DNA of 64,000 nt from Streptomyces narbonensis (GTDB lineage: Bacteria; Actinomycetota; Actinomycetes; Streptomycetales; Streptomycetaceae), in contig NZ_BMSF01000012.1 in NCBI RefSeq assembly GCF_014649015.1, forward strand, positions 1-64,000, in the 5' to 3' direction. The translations under genes and the position numbers were made by a program. The notes under the pieces were generated by a model. That model saw only the letters and a list, made by a program, of their open reading frames with translations. It did not search any database and was not told the DNA's origin. This document shows positions 7,796-16,475 of the stretch, in pieces (position 1 is the stretch's first letter; every line of letters begins with the position of its first letter).

Positions 7796-8845
7796 TCACC
7801 TGAGCAGCCGGTCCGGGACGACGTCCCGGGCCCGCAGCTCGGCGGCGACGAGGGCCGCGTACTCGGTGGCCCCGCGGACCGAGGTGTGGGTGTTGTCCCG
7901 TTTCTCGGCCGTCAGGTAGAGCGCCTTGGAGGCCTCGGGCCCCAGCTGCTCGACCCGTGCCTTCGTGAGGGCGGTGAGGTCGATCAGCGGGGTGCCGAGG
8001 GAGGCCGCGAGCGCCCGGATCTCGGCCGGGTGGTCGACCCCGAGGCCGTTGACGAGCAGCGCGACGCCGTTGTCCAGGGTGCCGTCGGAATTGAACCAGC
8101 GGCGGACGATCGGGGTGACGAGGACGGGTTCGCCGCCCCGGGCCCGTACCCGCTCGACCAGGCCGGTCAGATTGGCGCGGTAGGTGGCCGCATCCGTCTG
8201 CTTGTCGTTGTGGGCGAGCTGGATCAGGACGGGATCGCCGGGGCGGATCGCCGCCTCGACCGTGTCGAAGAGCGCCGGGTTCGCCAGGAAGGTGACGGTG
8301 CTCTCGCCGGAGTCGGCGTGGTTGGCGACGGCGATCCCCCGCCTGAGGTGGGCGGGGAGCTGCTGTCCCCAGCCGGTGTACGGGTCGCCCGGCTGGTCGC
8401 AGACGGTGGAGTCGCCCACGAGGAAGAGGCGCCGGGCGGCGGGGGCCGGGGTGATCCGGAGCGCGGTGACGCGCGGGGCGGCGCCACCGAGGACCAGGTC
8501 GAGTCCGGGGCTGCCGGCCGGTCCGGTGGGCTCGCCCTCCGGCTCGCGGACGTCGACGGTGAACGAGCGCCGGACGGTCTCCCCCGCTGCGGTGGCGGTC
8601 TCGGCGAGCAGGGCGCGCCGGGTCTCGCCGGTGACGGCGGTGGAGCCCGCGGTCGCGCCACCGAGGGTGACGGTGACGTCGTACGTACCGGGGGCGACGT
8701 CGAAGTGGCAGGCGAGCGCGCCGGCGGCGGTGACGGCGCAGTGGTCGAGGCCTTGTCCGTAGGGGCCGTCGGCGTGGGCTGCGGGGGCTGCGGCGAGCGA
8801 CCCGAGGAGGGTCGCGGCGGCGGCGATCACGGCTGCGGTTCTCAT
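7796..8845 (-). CDS. Secreted rhamnogalacturonan acetylesterase (SGNH/GDSL hydrolase)
   Basis: The 349-aa protein begins with a clear Sec signal peptide (MRTAAVIAAAATLLGSLAAAPAAHA) and a small beta domain. The SGNH hydrolase domain follows: block I FLVGDSTVCD with the nucleophile Ser, an Asn in the HND motif of block III, and the catalytic Asp/His in DNTHTSVRGA near the C-terminus. That spacing and the GDST variant fit the rhamnogalacturonan acetylesterase group (like Bacillus YesT). GAGG lies about seven bases before ATG. The start is eight bases after the stop of the lyase gene, so the two form an operon. Expected role: removing acetyl groups from the rhamnogalacturonan I backbone to allow lyase action. 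Confidence 0.85.
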   Translation of the reverse strand: MRTAAVIAAAATLLGSLAAAPAAHADGPYGQGLDHCAVTAAGALACHFDVAPGTYDVTVTLGGATAGSTAVTGETRRALLAETATAAGETVRRSFTVDVREPEGEPTGPAGSPGLDLVLGGAAPRVTALRITPAPAARRLFLVGDSTVCDQPGDPYTGWGQQLPAHLRRGIAVANHADSGESTVTFLANPALFDTVEAAIRPGDPVLIQLAHNDKQTDAATYRANLTGLVERVRARGGEPVLVTPIVRRWFNSDGTLDNGVALLVNGLGVDHPAEIRALAASLGTPLIDLTALTKARVEQLGPEASKALYLTAEKRDNTHTSVRGATEYAALVAAELRARDVVPDRLLR

Positions 8846-8853
8846 CGTGTGCC

Positions 8854-11586
8854 TCACTTCGGGAGGTGGTCGCCGACGAGGGCGAGGTTCTGGATGGCGG
8901 CCAGGCCGTACAGGGCCGTGGTGTTGGTGCTGATCCACAGGTGCTCGTAGCCGGGTTCGAGGGCGGCGGAGCCCTGGACGGGCGTCTTGTCCCAGACCAT
9001 GGCCGCCGTATAGCCGTCGCTCTTGTCGAACTTGGCCCAGGCGCGCTGCGCGAGCTTGGTGTCGTTCAACTGGGCCGCGGCGTAGGCGTCCTGGCGCGAG
9101 TGGCCCTGGAAGAGGAGGAGGGTGCCGAAGTTCTTTCCGTAGCGGGCGGCCTGTTCGGTCTTGGAGGCGTTGAAGTAGCGGCAGTAGTCGAGCCAGGCCG
9201 CCTTGAACTGCGGCATATCGACGAGGTCGATGAGCTCGGCGCACATCTCGACGAGGCCGAACATGGCGGAGAGGTGGGAGACGCCGACGACGGGCTCGGT
9301 CGCGACGGCGAAGCGGCCGGTGTCGAGGTCGTACAGACCGGTGCCCTGGACGAAGCCGTTGGGCTGGGCGGCGATGGTCTCCATGGTGGAGCGCAGCCGG
9401 GCCTCGGCCTTGGCGGCCTTGGGGCCGCCCCGCTCCCATTCGGTGAGCCAGGCGGCGGCGAGACCGCTCCAGTCGGTGCCGAAGCCGATGGAGAGGGCGT
9501 GGCGGTCGGGCGTGTACGGCTCGGTGCGGATCTTGCGGATGGGGTCGAGGACGAGGAAGGTCTCGTCGGAGTCGACGAGGTCGCTCATGAGGTCGCCGAC
9601 GCGTTCGTCGGCGGTGAGGAAGTAGTACGGGCGCCGGTAGACGGCGGTGGAGATGCGCTGCTGCTTGGCGCTGCAGGCGAAGTGCTGGACGCCGTGGCGG
9701 GTGCCGAGTCCGGCCCACTGACCGAGGTGGTAGACGTCGACCTCGCCGGTGTGGCGGGTCATGGCCTCGGCGAAGCGGAAGACGTCGGCGCGGCCGGAGC
9801 GCAGGTAGGCGTACCAGAGCCAGAGGTCGGGCGAGAGCTCGGAGTTGTCCCAGGCGTAGCCGCCGACGTCGTACCGCCACTGGTGCCGGTCCTCGTCGTA
9901 GGTGTGCATGATGTCGCCGTAGTCCCAGAAGCCGTACCAACGACGCTGCTCCGCCTGGTCCTTGTAGTAGGTGAAGAGGTAGTCGAGGTGGTCCTCGATC
10001 TTCGCCTTCGCGGGGGTGGAGCGGTCGACGGGCGAGAAGAGCCCGCCGAACACCCGGGCGCGGACGAGGTCCTCGGGGGCGACGGCGAGCTGCGGCGGGG
10101 TGCTGACGGCGGCGGACTGGGCGACGAGGGTCTCGGCGGTGGGGGTGGCGGCGTTGGCCCAGAACATCAGCTCGCTGGTACGGGCGATGCCGTACGGGGT
10201 GCCGAAGCCCGGCTCGTAGTCCTCGTAGGTGATGTTGAGGCCTTCGAGCTGCTCGGGGAAGGCGTCCTGGCCCATGCCGTCGTGGTAGAAGCGCAGGTCC
10301 ATGGGCTGGGCCTCGGGCGACCAGAGCCAGAGGGTGACCTCGGCCGCGTCGCCGGCCGCGCCCCGGATGTCGAGCTGGGCGGGGTGCTTCTGCCAGAAGT
10401 CCCGCAGACCGAAGGAGAGTCCGCCGGTCACGCCTCCGACGTAGCCGAAGCCGTTCGCGCGGCGACCGCCGCCGGCCGGGATCCAGCCGTGGCCTGGCTT
10501 GGTCCGCTTGCGCAGGGCGAAGCCATCGGCGGAGAGCTGGGAGAGGGTGTAGTCGCCCCAGGTGGGGACGTACTGCATCCGGGTCGTGACGCGCTGGTCC
10601 CAGGTGGCGGGGTCGGGCAGCTTCTCGCCCTTGACCTGGGCCGTGCGGACGGCGGCGCCGGGGTCACGGCGCAGGCCGGTGACGCCCTGGACGGCCTCGG
10701 TGAGGAAGCCCGCGCCCTCGCCGGCGAGGCGGACGTGCCGGTCGTAGGCGGCGTCGCGCAGGGGGACGGTGAAGCGGACGCCGAGGCCGCGGATGAAGTC
10801 CTTGTTCTGGTCGCCGTCGTAGGTGATCGTGTGGACCATGCGGAAGGACTCGGAGCCCGCGTAGAAGTAGAGGCGCACGGAGAACGGCAGCCAACTGCGG
10901 CTCCCCTTGCGGTGCTTGCCGTCGATCCGGACCACGGCCCGGACGGGACCGCTCTGTTCGACGACGGCGCCGGATATCTCGCCGTCGAACCGCTCCCACT
11001 TGGCGTTGCCCTGATCACCGTCGTCGAGGTCGCTCTGCCGGAGCAGGACGAGCCGGCCGTCGGTGGCGATCTTCACTCCGTCGCGGGTGACGGACTCGAC
11101 GAGCTTCCCGCCGTCCTTCCACATCACGGCGCGAACCGTGCCGGTGTCGACGGTGATCCTGCGTCCCGTCTCGGTGACGGAGACGGTCTTCGTGGCGGTG
11201 GCGGGGGTCCCGGGGGCGAGGGTGAACCGCTCGGACCCGGCGGCCTCGGGACCGACGGCGTGCGCGGTCCACTTGAGGGAGCCGTCGGGCCAGCGGGCGG
11301 TGGTCCAGGTCTGTACGGGAACGGCGGCGCCGTCGGCGGTGGTCAGCGCGAAGGCCTGGTCGGCCGGGTGGGCGCCCTTCGGCCATGCGGCCCCGAAGGT
11401 CGACCCGCCGGCGGCCCCGAGCCCACCGGGCTCCAGCCACCCGACGGTGGAGGGCCGGTCGGCCGCGGGGACCTCGACGGGCCCGGCGGCCTGGGCGTCC
11501 CCGCGCCCGAGAACCCAACTGAACTGCACGGCGGCACCGGCGACGGCGGCGGCCTTGAGGAGGGAGCGACGAGGTAGTGAGGACAC
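8854..11586 (-). CDS. Tat-exported exo-rhamnogalacturonan lyase-like protein (YetA/PL26 type)
   Basis: The 910-aa protein has a twin-arginine signal (LPRRSLLKAAAVAGAA) and then a long multi-domain body rich in aromatic residues, with a beta-sandwich start and an alpha/alpha-barrel-like middle. The layout and conserved stretches resemble the PcRGLX/YetA family, whose fungal member is an exo-acting rhamnogalacturonan lyase (PL26). The GTG at 11586 is preferred because AAAGGAG sits five bases before it; an in-frame ATG at 11607 has no ribosome site. It is coupled to the acetylesterase. Family assignment is by recognition of the overall sequence; I could not check catalytic residues. Confidence 0.72.
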   Translation of the reverse strand: MSSLPRRSLLKAAAVAGAAVQFSWVLGRGDAQAAGPVEVPAADRPSTVGWLEPGGLGAAGGSTFGAAWPKGAHPADQAFALTTADGAAVPVQTWTTARWPDGSLKWTAHAVGPEAAGSERFTLAPGTPATATKTVSVTETGRRITVDTGTVRAVMWKDGGKLVESVTRDGVKIATDGRLVLLRQSDLDDGDQGNAKWERFDGEISGAVVEQSGPVRAVVRIDGKHRKGSRSWLPFSVRLYFYAGSESFRMVHTITYDGDQNKDFIRGLGVRFTVPLRDAAYDRHVRLAGEGAGFLTEAVQGVTGLRRDPGAAVRTAQVKGEKLPDPATWDQRVTTRMQYVPTWGDYTLSQLSADGFALRKRTKPGHGWIPAGGGRRANGFGYVGGVTGGLSFGLRDFWQKHPAQLDIRGAAGDAAEVTLWLWSPEAQPMDLRFYHDGMGQDAFPEQLEGLNITYEDYEPGFGTPYGIARTSELMFWANAATPTAETLVAQSAAVSTPPQLAVAPEDLVRARVFGGLFSPVDRSTPAKAKIEDHLDYLFTYYKDQAEQRRWYGFWDYGDIMHTYDEDRHQWRYDVGGYAWDNSELSPDLWLWYAYLRSGRADVFRFAEAMTRHTGEVDVYHLGQWAGLGTRHGVQHFACSAKQQRISTAVYRRPYYFLTADERVGDLMSDLVDSDETFLVLDPIRKIRTEPYTPDRHALSIGFGTDWSGLAAAWLTEWERGGPKAAKAEARLRSTMETIAAQPNGFVQGTGLYDLDTGRFAVATEPVVGVSHLSAMFGLVEMCAELIDLVDMPQFKAAWLDYCRYFNASKTEQAARYGKNFGTLLLFQGHSRQDAYAAAQLNDTKLAQRAWAKFDKSDGYTAAMVWDKTPVQGSAALEPGYEHLWISTNTTALYGLAAIQNLALVGDHLPK

Positions 11587-11602
11587 GGATTCTCCTTTCA
11601 GG

Positions 11603-11621
11603 GGCATGCGGAGGGCATGCC
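11603..11621. promoter_or_regulatory. Inverted repeat just upstream of the lyase gene
   Basis: GGCATGC (11603-11609) and GCATGCC (11615-11621) are inverted with a 5-bp spacer, just upstream of the ribosome site of the lyase gene. It could be an operator. It does not match the AAGCGCTT-type operators elsewhere in the locus. Confidence 0.3.
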
Positions 11622-11759
11622 TGCGGAAGTGGGGGGTACGGGGGCGGCGCGGCGCCTAAGGGCGGACCTGGCGGAGCCGGGCCCGGGCCTGCGACGCCCC
11701 GACCGGTCGGCCACGGCGGCGGACCCGGGGGTGCCCGGGCCCGGACCACCCGTGGGGGG

Positions 11760-11986
11760 CCGCACCCCTGCAGGGGCTGAGCCCACCCCCTGGGGGCCGC
11801 ACCCCTGCATGGCTGGGCCCACCCCCGTGGGGGGCCGCACCCCTGCAGGGGCTGAGCCCACCCCCGTGTGGGCCGCACCCCTGCAGGGGCTGAGCCCACC
11901 CCCGTGTGGGCCGCACCCCTGCAGGGGCTGAGCCCACCCCCGTGTGGGCCGCACCCCTGCAGGGGCTGAGCCCACCCCCGTGTGGG
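11760..11986. repeat. Six tandem copies of a 38-bp unit
   Basis: Units start at 11760, 11797, 11835, 11873, 11911 and 11949. The last four are identical. Each contains the perfect palindrome cccctgcagggg and a gcccac...gtgggc inverted pair, so every unit can form a hairpin. This is part of a 960-bp gene-free block (11587-12547); I see no credible coding sequence there. Confidence 0.92.
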
Positions 11987-12187
11987 CATTCGTCCCGCTG
12001 GGGCGGGACGGGTGGGCACACGGGACGGCGCCCTCTGCGGGCGCCTCCGCCCCCTGTGCCTGGACCCGCACCACTGGCGAGCCGCACACCGGGTGCGGGT
12101 CAGGGCGCGGAAGCCTAGGCCCGGCACGGGGCGCCGTCCCGTTGTGCCCACCCGTTCCGCCCCAGCGGAACGACTGCCCACAACGGG
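11977..12187. repeat. Long foldback made of two inverted copies of an intergenic repeat
   Basis: The 57-bp segment 11977-12033 recurs in inverted orientation at 12129-12187 with only a handful of differences (about 54 matches). Each arm has its own hairpin around cgctggggcg. Between them lies another inverted pair (gacccgcacc with ggtgcgggtc). The arm sequence resembles a GC-rich repeat that I recall as common between streptomycete genes. Confidence 0.85.
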
Positions 12188-12189
12188 GG

Positions 12190-12430
12190 TGGGGCACCGT
12201 CCCGCAACGGGCGTGGAGCGCCATCCCACAACGGGGGTGGAGCGCCGTCCCATCAACGGGGGTGGGGCACCGTCCCGCAACGGGCGTGGAGCGCCGTCCC
12301 ATCAACGGGGGTGGGGCACCGTCCCGCAACGGGAGTGGGGCACCGTCCCACAACCGGAGTGGAGCGCCGTCCCACAACGGGCGTGGGGCACCGTCCCACG
12401 ACGGGGGTGGAGCGCCGTCCCACAACGGGC
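12190..12430. repeat. Ten tandem copies of a 24-25 bp unit in two alternating subtypes
   Basis: Units read either ggggcaccgtcccgcaacgg or ggagcgccgtcccacaacgg with small changes, and the two subtypes intermix along the array. The array begins exactly where the right arm of the foldback ends (cacaacggg), suggesting it grew from that end. Confidence 0.88.
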
Positions 12431-12547
12431 AGGGCGCAGACCCGTGGCGGGCTGGCGGCCCCCGTCGGGGCGGGGCGGGGCGCAGCCCAAGGCCCCGGGG
12501 TCGCGGGCCCGGCGCGACCGGGATGGTCGCGGCCCCGGGAGTGTGGG

Positions 12548-13132
12548 TCAGACCGGTAGCGTCGCGCGGTGTTCCGCCGCCACCGTCGCGGCGACAAGGA
12601 CGCCGAGGGCCGGCACGGCCAGAGGTGCGGAGAACCAGGCCGACGCGGCGATCACCACCAGGCCGCAGACGACGAGCAGGGACCCCGCGGGGTCGCGCAG
12701 CGACCGCCGGGCCGCCGGGCCGAGGAGGGCCCGCCACCGCAGCTCCGGCCGCCAGGCCGTGGCCGCCCGCAGGACGGTGACCGTCAGCCAGATCGCCGCG
12801 AGGATCGCGAGGGTGCCGGCCGCCTTCCCCCCGGGCACGGGCAGCGCCCGTACGAGGGCGAGGTCGGCGCCCGCCAGGACCAGCGCGGTGAGGTAGGCGG
12901 TCCCCGCCGCCCAGCCCCCGCCCCGCAGGGCCGCCCGCAGGTCGGCCGCGAAGAACCGCAGGCCGGCCTGCTCGTCCCCGGTCCAGCGCCTCAGGTGCCC
13001 CGCGCCGGCGGCGAGCCCCGCCGGCAGTGTCACCAGGGGCAGCGCGGCGACGGCGATCCACACCCCCACCAGGAGACACTCGGCGAAGACGCCGAACCCG
13101 GCCTGGAACCGGCCCCTCGGACGGGCGCTCAT
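12548..13132 (-). CDS. YesL-like DUF624 membrane protein
   Basis: The 194-aa protein has about five hydrophobic segments and the DUF624 feature of an early LPLVTLPAGLAAGAGHLRRW stretch followed by a charged loop (DEQAGLRFFAADLR). Its ATG overlaps the stop of the permease gene by four bases. In Bacillus, YesL sits next to the YesOPQ rhamnogalacturonan importer in the same way. The molecular role of DUF624 proteins is unproven; assistance to the importer is an inference from conserved linkage. Confidence 0.72.
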   Translation of the reverse strand: MSARPRGRFQAGFGVFAECLLVGVWIAVAALPLVTLPAGLAAGAGHLRRWTGDEQAGLRFFAADLRAALRGGGWAAGTAYLTALVLAGADLALVRALPVPGGKAAGTLAILAAIWLTVTVLRAATAWRPELRWRALLGPAARRSLRDPAGSLLVVCGLVVIAASAWFSAPLAVPALGVLVAATVAAEHRATLPV

Positions 13133-14001
13133 CCCTTGAGGCCCGACGTGGCCATGCCGTCGATGAGGTACCGCTGGAAGGCGAGGAAGAAGGCGACCAC
13201 CGGGAGCAGCGCCACCAGCGACATCGCGATCATGCCGCCGTAGTTGGCGACGCCGTCCTGGTCGACGAACATCTTCAGGCCGAGCGAGACCGTGTACTTC
13301 TCGGGTTCGTTGAGGTAGATCAGCGGGCCCATGAAGTCGTTCCACGCGTTGATGAAGGTGAAGATCGCGCTGGTGATGAGGGCCGGCCGGCACAGCGGCA
13401 GCACGATCGACCAGTACGTCCGCAGGTGCCCGCAGCCGTCGAGGCGGGCGGCCTCGTCGAGCTCCTTCGGCAGTCCACGCATGAACTGGAGCATCAGGAA
13501 GACGAAGAAGGCGTCCGTCGCCAGGTACTTGCCGAGTAGCAACGGCGTGTAGGTGTTGATGAGTTCGAGCTTCTGGAAGAGCACGTACTGCGGGATGAGC
13601 AGCACGTGGTACGGCAGGAGCAGCGTGCCGATCATCAGGGTGAAGAGGACTCCGCGCCCGGCGAAGCCGATCTTGGCGAAGGCATAAGCGGAGAGCGAGC
13701 TGGAGATCAGCACGCCCACCACCGAACCGACGGCCAGGAGCAGGGAGTTGCCGAAGAAGGTGGAGATGGGGATGTCGGCGATGCCGTCGGCGAGCCGGCG
13801 GTAGTTGTCGGTGATGGGGTCGGCGGGGAAGAGGGTCAGGCTGCCGACGATCTCGTCGTTCGGCTTGAAGGATCCGCCCACGACCCACACCACGGGGTAG
13901 AGGATGACGGCGAGCACGGCCAGGGACCCGAGGTGCCAGGCCAGGGAACCCGCGGTGCGGGGCTTCGCGGCCCTCACGGTCGTGCGTGTGGCGAGGCTCA
14001 T
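13129..14001 (-). CDS. ABC sugar importer permease, MalG type
   Basis: The 290-aa protein has six membrane segments and the EAA loop ELDEAARLDGCGHLRTYWSIVLPLCRP that docks on the ATPase. The ending, FQRYLIDGMATSGLKG, is typical of MalG/UgpE/YesQ permeases. Four-base ATGA overlaps join it to both neighbours. It should form the channel with the upstream MalF-type permease and import oligosaccharides delivered by the binding protein. There is no ATPase gene in the operon. Confidence 0.92.
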   Translation of the reverse strand: MSLATRTTVRAAKPRTAGSLAWHLGSLAVLAVILYPVVWVVGGSFKPNDEIVGSLTLFPADPITDNYRRLADGIADIPISTFFGNSLLLAVGSVVGVLISSSLSAYAFAKIGFAGRGVLFTLMIGTLLLPYHVLLIPQYVLFQKLELINTYTPLLLGKYLATDAFFVFLMLQFMRGLPKELDEAARLDGCGHLRTYWSIVLPLCRPALITSAIFTFINAWNDFMGPLIYLNEPEKYTVSLGLKMFVDQDGVANYGGMIAMSLVALLPVVAFFLAFQRYLIDGMATSGLKG

Positions 14002-15032
14002 CGGGCCCCCTCCTCGTAGTGCACCCAGCGCCGCTGGGACCAGAACAGCACCGCCGTGACCAGGCCGACGGCGAGCAGCAGCATCCAGGCCATCGCCGAG
14101 GCGAGACCCATCCGGCTGTTCTCGAAGCCCTGGATGTAGAGGTAGCAGGTGTAGACGAGCGTGCCGTCGGCCGGTCCGCAGGCGTTGCCCTGGCTGCCGA
14201 TGATGTAGGCGGAGCCGAAGATCTGGAAGGAGTGGATGGTCTCCAGGAGGACGTTGAAGAAGAGCACCGGGGAGATCATCGGCAGCGTGATGTGCCAGAA
14301 CCGACGCCATGGGCTCGCTCCGTCGACCTGCGCCGCCTCGTACAACTCCCTGGGCACCTGCTTGAGTCCGGCCAGGAAGATGACCATGGGGGCACCGAAC
14401 TGCCAGACGGTCAGCGCGACCAGGGCGTAGATGATCCGGTCGGGGTCGCCGATCCAGCCTCCGGCGTCCAGGCCGAAGAGCTGCTGCGTGCGGTCGACGG
14501 CGGCGCCGTCGGAGAAGATCGCGCGCCAGACGATGGCGATGGAGACGCTGGCCCCGATGAGCGAGGGCGCGTAGAACGCGGCCCGGTAGAAGCCCTGTCC
14601 GCGCCGGCTCTGGTTGAGCAGGAGGGCGACGCCGAGCGCAGCGGCCAGTTTCAGCGGGGTGCCGATGACCACGTACCAGCCGGTGATCTCGACCGAGGTG
14701 CGCCAGCGGGGGTCGCCGAACATCTCGGTGAAGTTGTCGAGGCCGATCCACTTCGGGGCGTCGAAGAGGTTGTAGTCGGTGAAGGCGAAGTAGAGCGAGG
14801 CCACCATGGGACCGGCGGTGAGCAGGAGGAAGCCGGCGATCCAGGGGGACATGAAGAGGTAGCCCGCGAGGTTCTCGCGGCGGGCCCGGTGGGGGCGGGC
14901 CGTGCGGCCCGCCGCCCGGGGTGGGCGCCCGGCGCCGGACGGGGAGGCCACGGGTGCGGTCCCCCCGTCCGGGCCGGTCGCCGGCACGGGGTGCGTTGCG
15001 GGAGTCGGCGCGGAGGTCACGGCGGCGTCCAT
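13998..15032 (-). CDS. ABC sugar importer permease, MalF type
   Basis: The 344-aa protein has an N-terminal Pro/Thr/Arg-rich cytoplasmic stretch of about 55 residues and then six membrane segments. The EAA loop is ELYEAAQVDGASPWRRFWHI. The motif NLAGYLFMSPWIAGFLLLTAGPM is typical of the MalF/UgpA/YesP group. The start overlaps the stop of the binding-protein gene by one base (TGATG) and the 3' end overlaps the next permease by four, so all three are one transcript. Confidence 0.92.
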   Translation of the reverse strand: MDAAVTSAPTPATHPVPATGPDGGTAPVASPSGAGRPPRAAGRTARPHRARRENLAGYLFMSPWIAGFLLLTAGPMVASLYFAFTDYNLFDAPKWIGLDNFTEMFGDPRWRTSVEITGWYVVIGTPLKLAAALGVALLLNQSRRGQGFYRAAFYAPSLIGASVSIAIVWRAIFSDGAAVDRTQQLFGLDAGGWIGDPDRIIYALVALTVWQFGAPMVIFLAGLKQVPRELYEAAQVDGASPWRRFWHITLPMISPVLFFNVLLETIHSFQIFGSAYIIGSQGNACGPADGTLVYTCYLYIQGFENSRMGLASAMAWMLLLAVGLVTAVLFWSQRRWVHYEEGAR

Positions 15033-16315
15033 CAGGAGGAGAGCGCCGTCTTCGCCTCGGTGAAGTACTGCTTCACCGCGTCCGCGACCGGTCGCTCGCC
15101 CAGGGACATCTCCTCGGCGAGCCGCATGAAGGCGGCCTCGCAGACGTCGGCGCCGGCCGGGTGCGGGGTGATCGGCTCCAGGACGCGGGACTCGACGAGC
15201 TGCTTCTCGTACGCGGCGATCTGCTTGCCGACCTCGTCGGTCGGTACGTACGCCCCGTACTGGGCCTCGGTGGCCGGGACGCCCCGGTCGTAACCCATGA
15301 TCTTCCCGACCTCGGGGTCGTGGACCATGAAGTCGATGAACCGGGCCGCTTCCATGGGGTACTTGGTGCGCTTGGAGGCACTGAGCATGAGGGACCCGAG
15401 GTACTGTCCGGTCTTGCGTCCGTCCGTGGTGGGGATGGGCGCCAGGCCGTAACTGCTCTTGCCCTCGGCGGTGTAGCGGACGGCGAAGTTGTCCCAGGTG
15501 AACTCGCAGCCGGCGAGTTCGGCGGTCACGGCCGACTTGGGCTTGGCCGGGATGGTCTTCTTCGGGTCGGCGTAGACGCCGGACTTCACCCGCGCCGCGG
15601 CCTTGGTCCACCAGTCCGTCAGGTCCGCCTCGGTGAAGCCGAGGCCGGAGGTGGTGAAGAAGGCCTTGCCCTGCTGGCGCAGGTAGAGGTCGTACAGGTA
15701 CATGATCCCGTACGGACCCGCGTCCCCGGCCCGGCCCTGGCTCTCCTGGATCCGGGCGAGGGCCGCGTGGTACTCGTCCCAGGTCCAGCCGGGCTTCGGG
15801 GTGACCCCCGCCTTGGTGAAGACGGCCTGGTCGACGACGAGGGCCATCGAGTTGCTGCCGACGGGGACGCCGAGCAGCTTGCCGTCGACCTCGCCGAACC
15901 TCTCCAGGCCGGCGCGGAAGCCGTCGAGGCGGAGGTTCCCCGCCCCGGCCTGCTCGCGCAGGTCGAGGAGGACGTTCTTCGCGTCGTACTTGCGCAGGAA
16001 GCCGATGGCGTTCTGGAAGACGTCCGGCGCGTTGCCGCCGGACGCCTGGGTGTTGAACTTCTTCCAGAAGTCGGCGTAGGGCTGGAAGTCGGTCTTGATC
16101 CTGATCTTCGGGAACTTCTTCTCGAAGAGCGCGATCGACTGGTTGATCCGCTTGGCCCGGTCCTCCGAGCCCCACCAGCTGTACCGAAGGGTGACGGTGC
16201 CGTCTCCGGAGCCCGAGCCGGTGCCACAGCCCGCCGCGGTCAGGCCGAGAGTCGCAAGGGAGCCGCCGGCGACCTTCAGCATGCTCCGACGGTCAACAGT
16301 GCCTTGAGTGCGCAC
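15032..16315 (-). CDS. Sugar-binding lipoprotein of the rhamnogalacturonan-locus importer
   Basis: The 427-aa protein has a twin-arginine-containing signal (DRRSMLKVAGGSLATL) ending in a lipobox, LTAAGC, so it is probably a Tat-exported lipoprotein. The mature part is a family 1 extracellular solute-binding protein (TLRYSWWGSEDRAKRINQSI, then APDVFQNAIGF). The GTG at 16315 has GGAGGA six bases upstream. It is first in a four-gene operon with two permeases and the DUF624 protein. The upstream region has two LacI-type palindromes, so expression is probably induced by the transported sugar. By context the ligand is a rhamnogalacturonan or galactan/arabinan oligosaccharide. Confidence 0.88.
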   Translation of the reverse strand: MRTQGTVDRRSMLKVAGGSLATLGLTAAGCGTGSGSGDGTVTLRYSWWGSEDRAKRINQSIALFEKKFPKIRIKTDFQPYADFWKKFNTQASGGNAPDVFQNAIGFLRKYDAKNVLLDLREQAGAGNLRLDGFRAGLERFGEVDGKLLGVPVGSNSMALVVDQAVFTKAGVTPKPGWTWDEYHAALARIQESQGRAGDAGPYGIMYLYDLYLRQQGKAFFTTSGLGFTEADLTDWWTKAAARVKSGVYADPKKTIPAKPKSAVTAELAGCEFTWDNFAVRYTAEGKSSYGLAPIPTTDGRKTGQYLGSLMLSASKRTKYPMEAARFIDFMVHDPEVGKIMGYDRGVPATEAQYGAYVPTDEVGKQIAAYEKQLVESRVLEPITPHPAGADVCEAAFMRLAEEMSLGERPVADAVKQYFTEAKTALSS

Positions 16316-16349
16316 AGTTCGTCCTCCGTGCGTTAATGGAACGTTTCAG

Positions 16350-16361
16350 GAAAGCGCTTGC
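16350..16361. promoter_or_regulatory. LacI-type operator near the importer promoter
   Basis: GAAAGCGCTTGC matches the operator in front of the beta-galactosidase gene at 11 of 12 positions and lies 35 bp before the binding-protein start. Confidence 0.65.
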
Positions 16362-16413
16362 TGGGACAAAGTAGGGTTGTCGGCCAGCCACGTCAACGCT
16401 TGCGACCGGATCT

Positions 16414-16429
16414 TTCGAAGCGCTTCGAA
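16414..16429. promoter_or_regulatory. Second LacI-type palindrome upstream of the importer
   Basis: TTCGAAGCGCTTCGAA is a perfect 16-bp palindrome with the same AAGCGCTT core, about 64 bp from the first site. Two sites at this spacing would suit looping or double occupancy by a dimeric repressor. Confidence 0.7.
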
Positions 16430-16475
16430 TCGCCCGAGGTGGCGGCCCTTGTGAAAGGATTCAACCCAGGGCTCG

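Noticed and set aside
8866..11577. Plus-strand open frame of about 900 codons opposite the lyase gene
   Set aside because: Gly/Val/Asp-rich antisense shadow with no domain and no ribosome site; the minus strand holds a clear Tat-exported protein.
11760..12430. Possible CRISPR array
   Set aside because: Units are contiguous with no unique spacers and no cas genes are nearby.
11587..12547. Several open frames with repeated peptides in the gene-free block
   Set aside because: All are translations of the tandem repeats, low in complexity and without ribosome sites.
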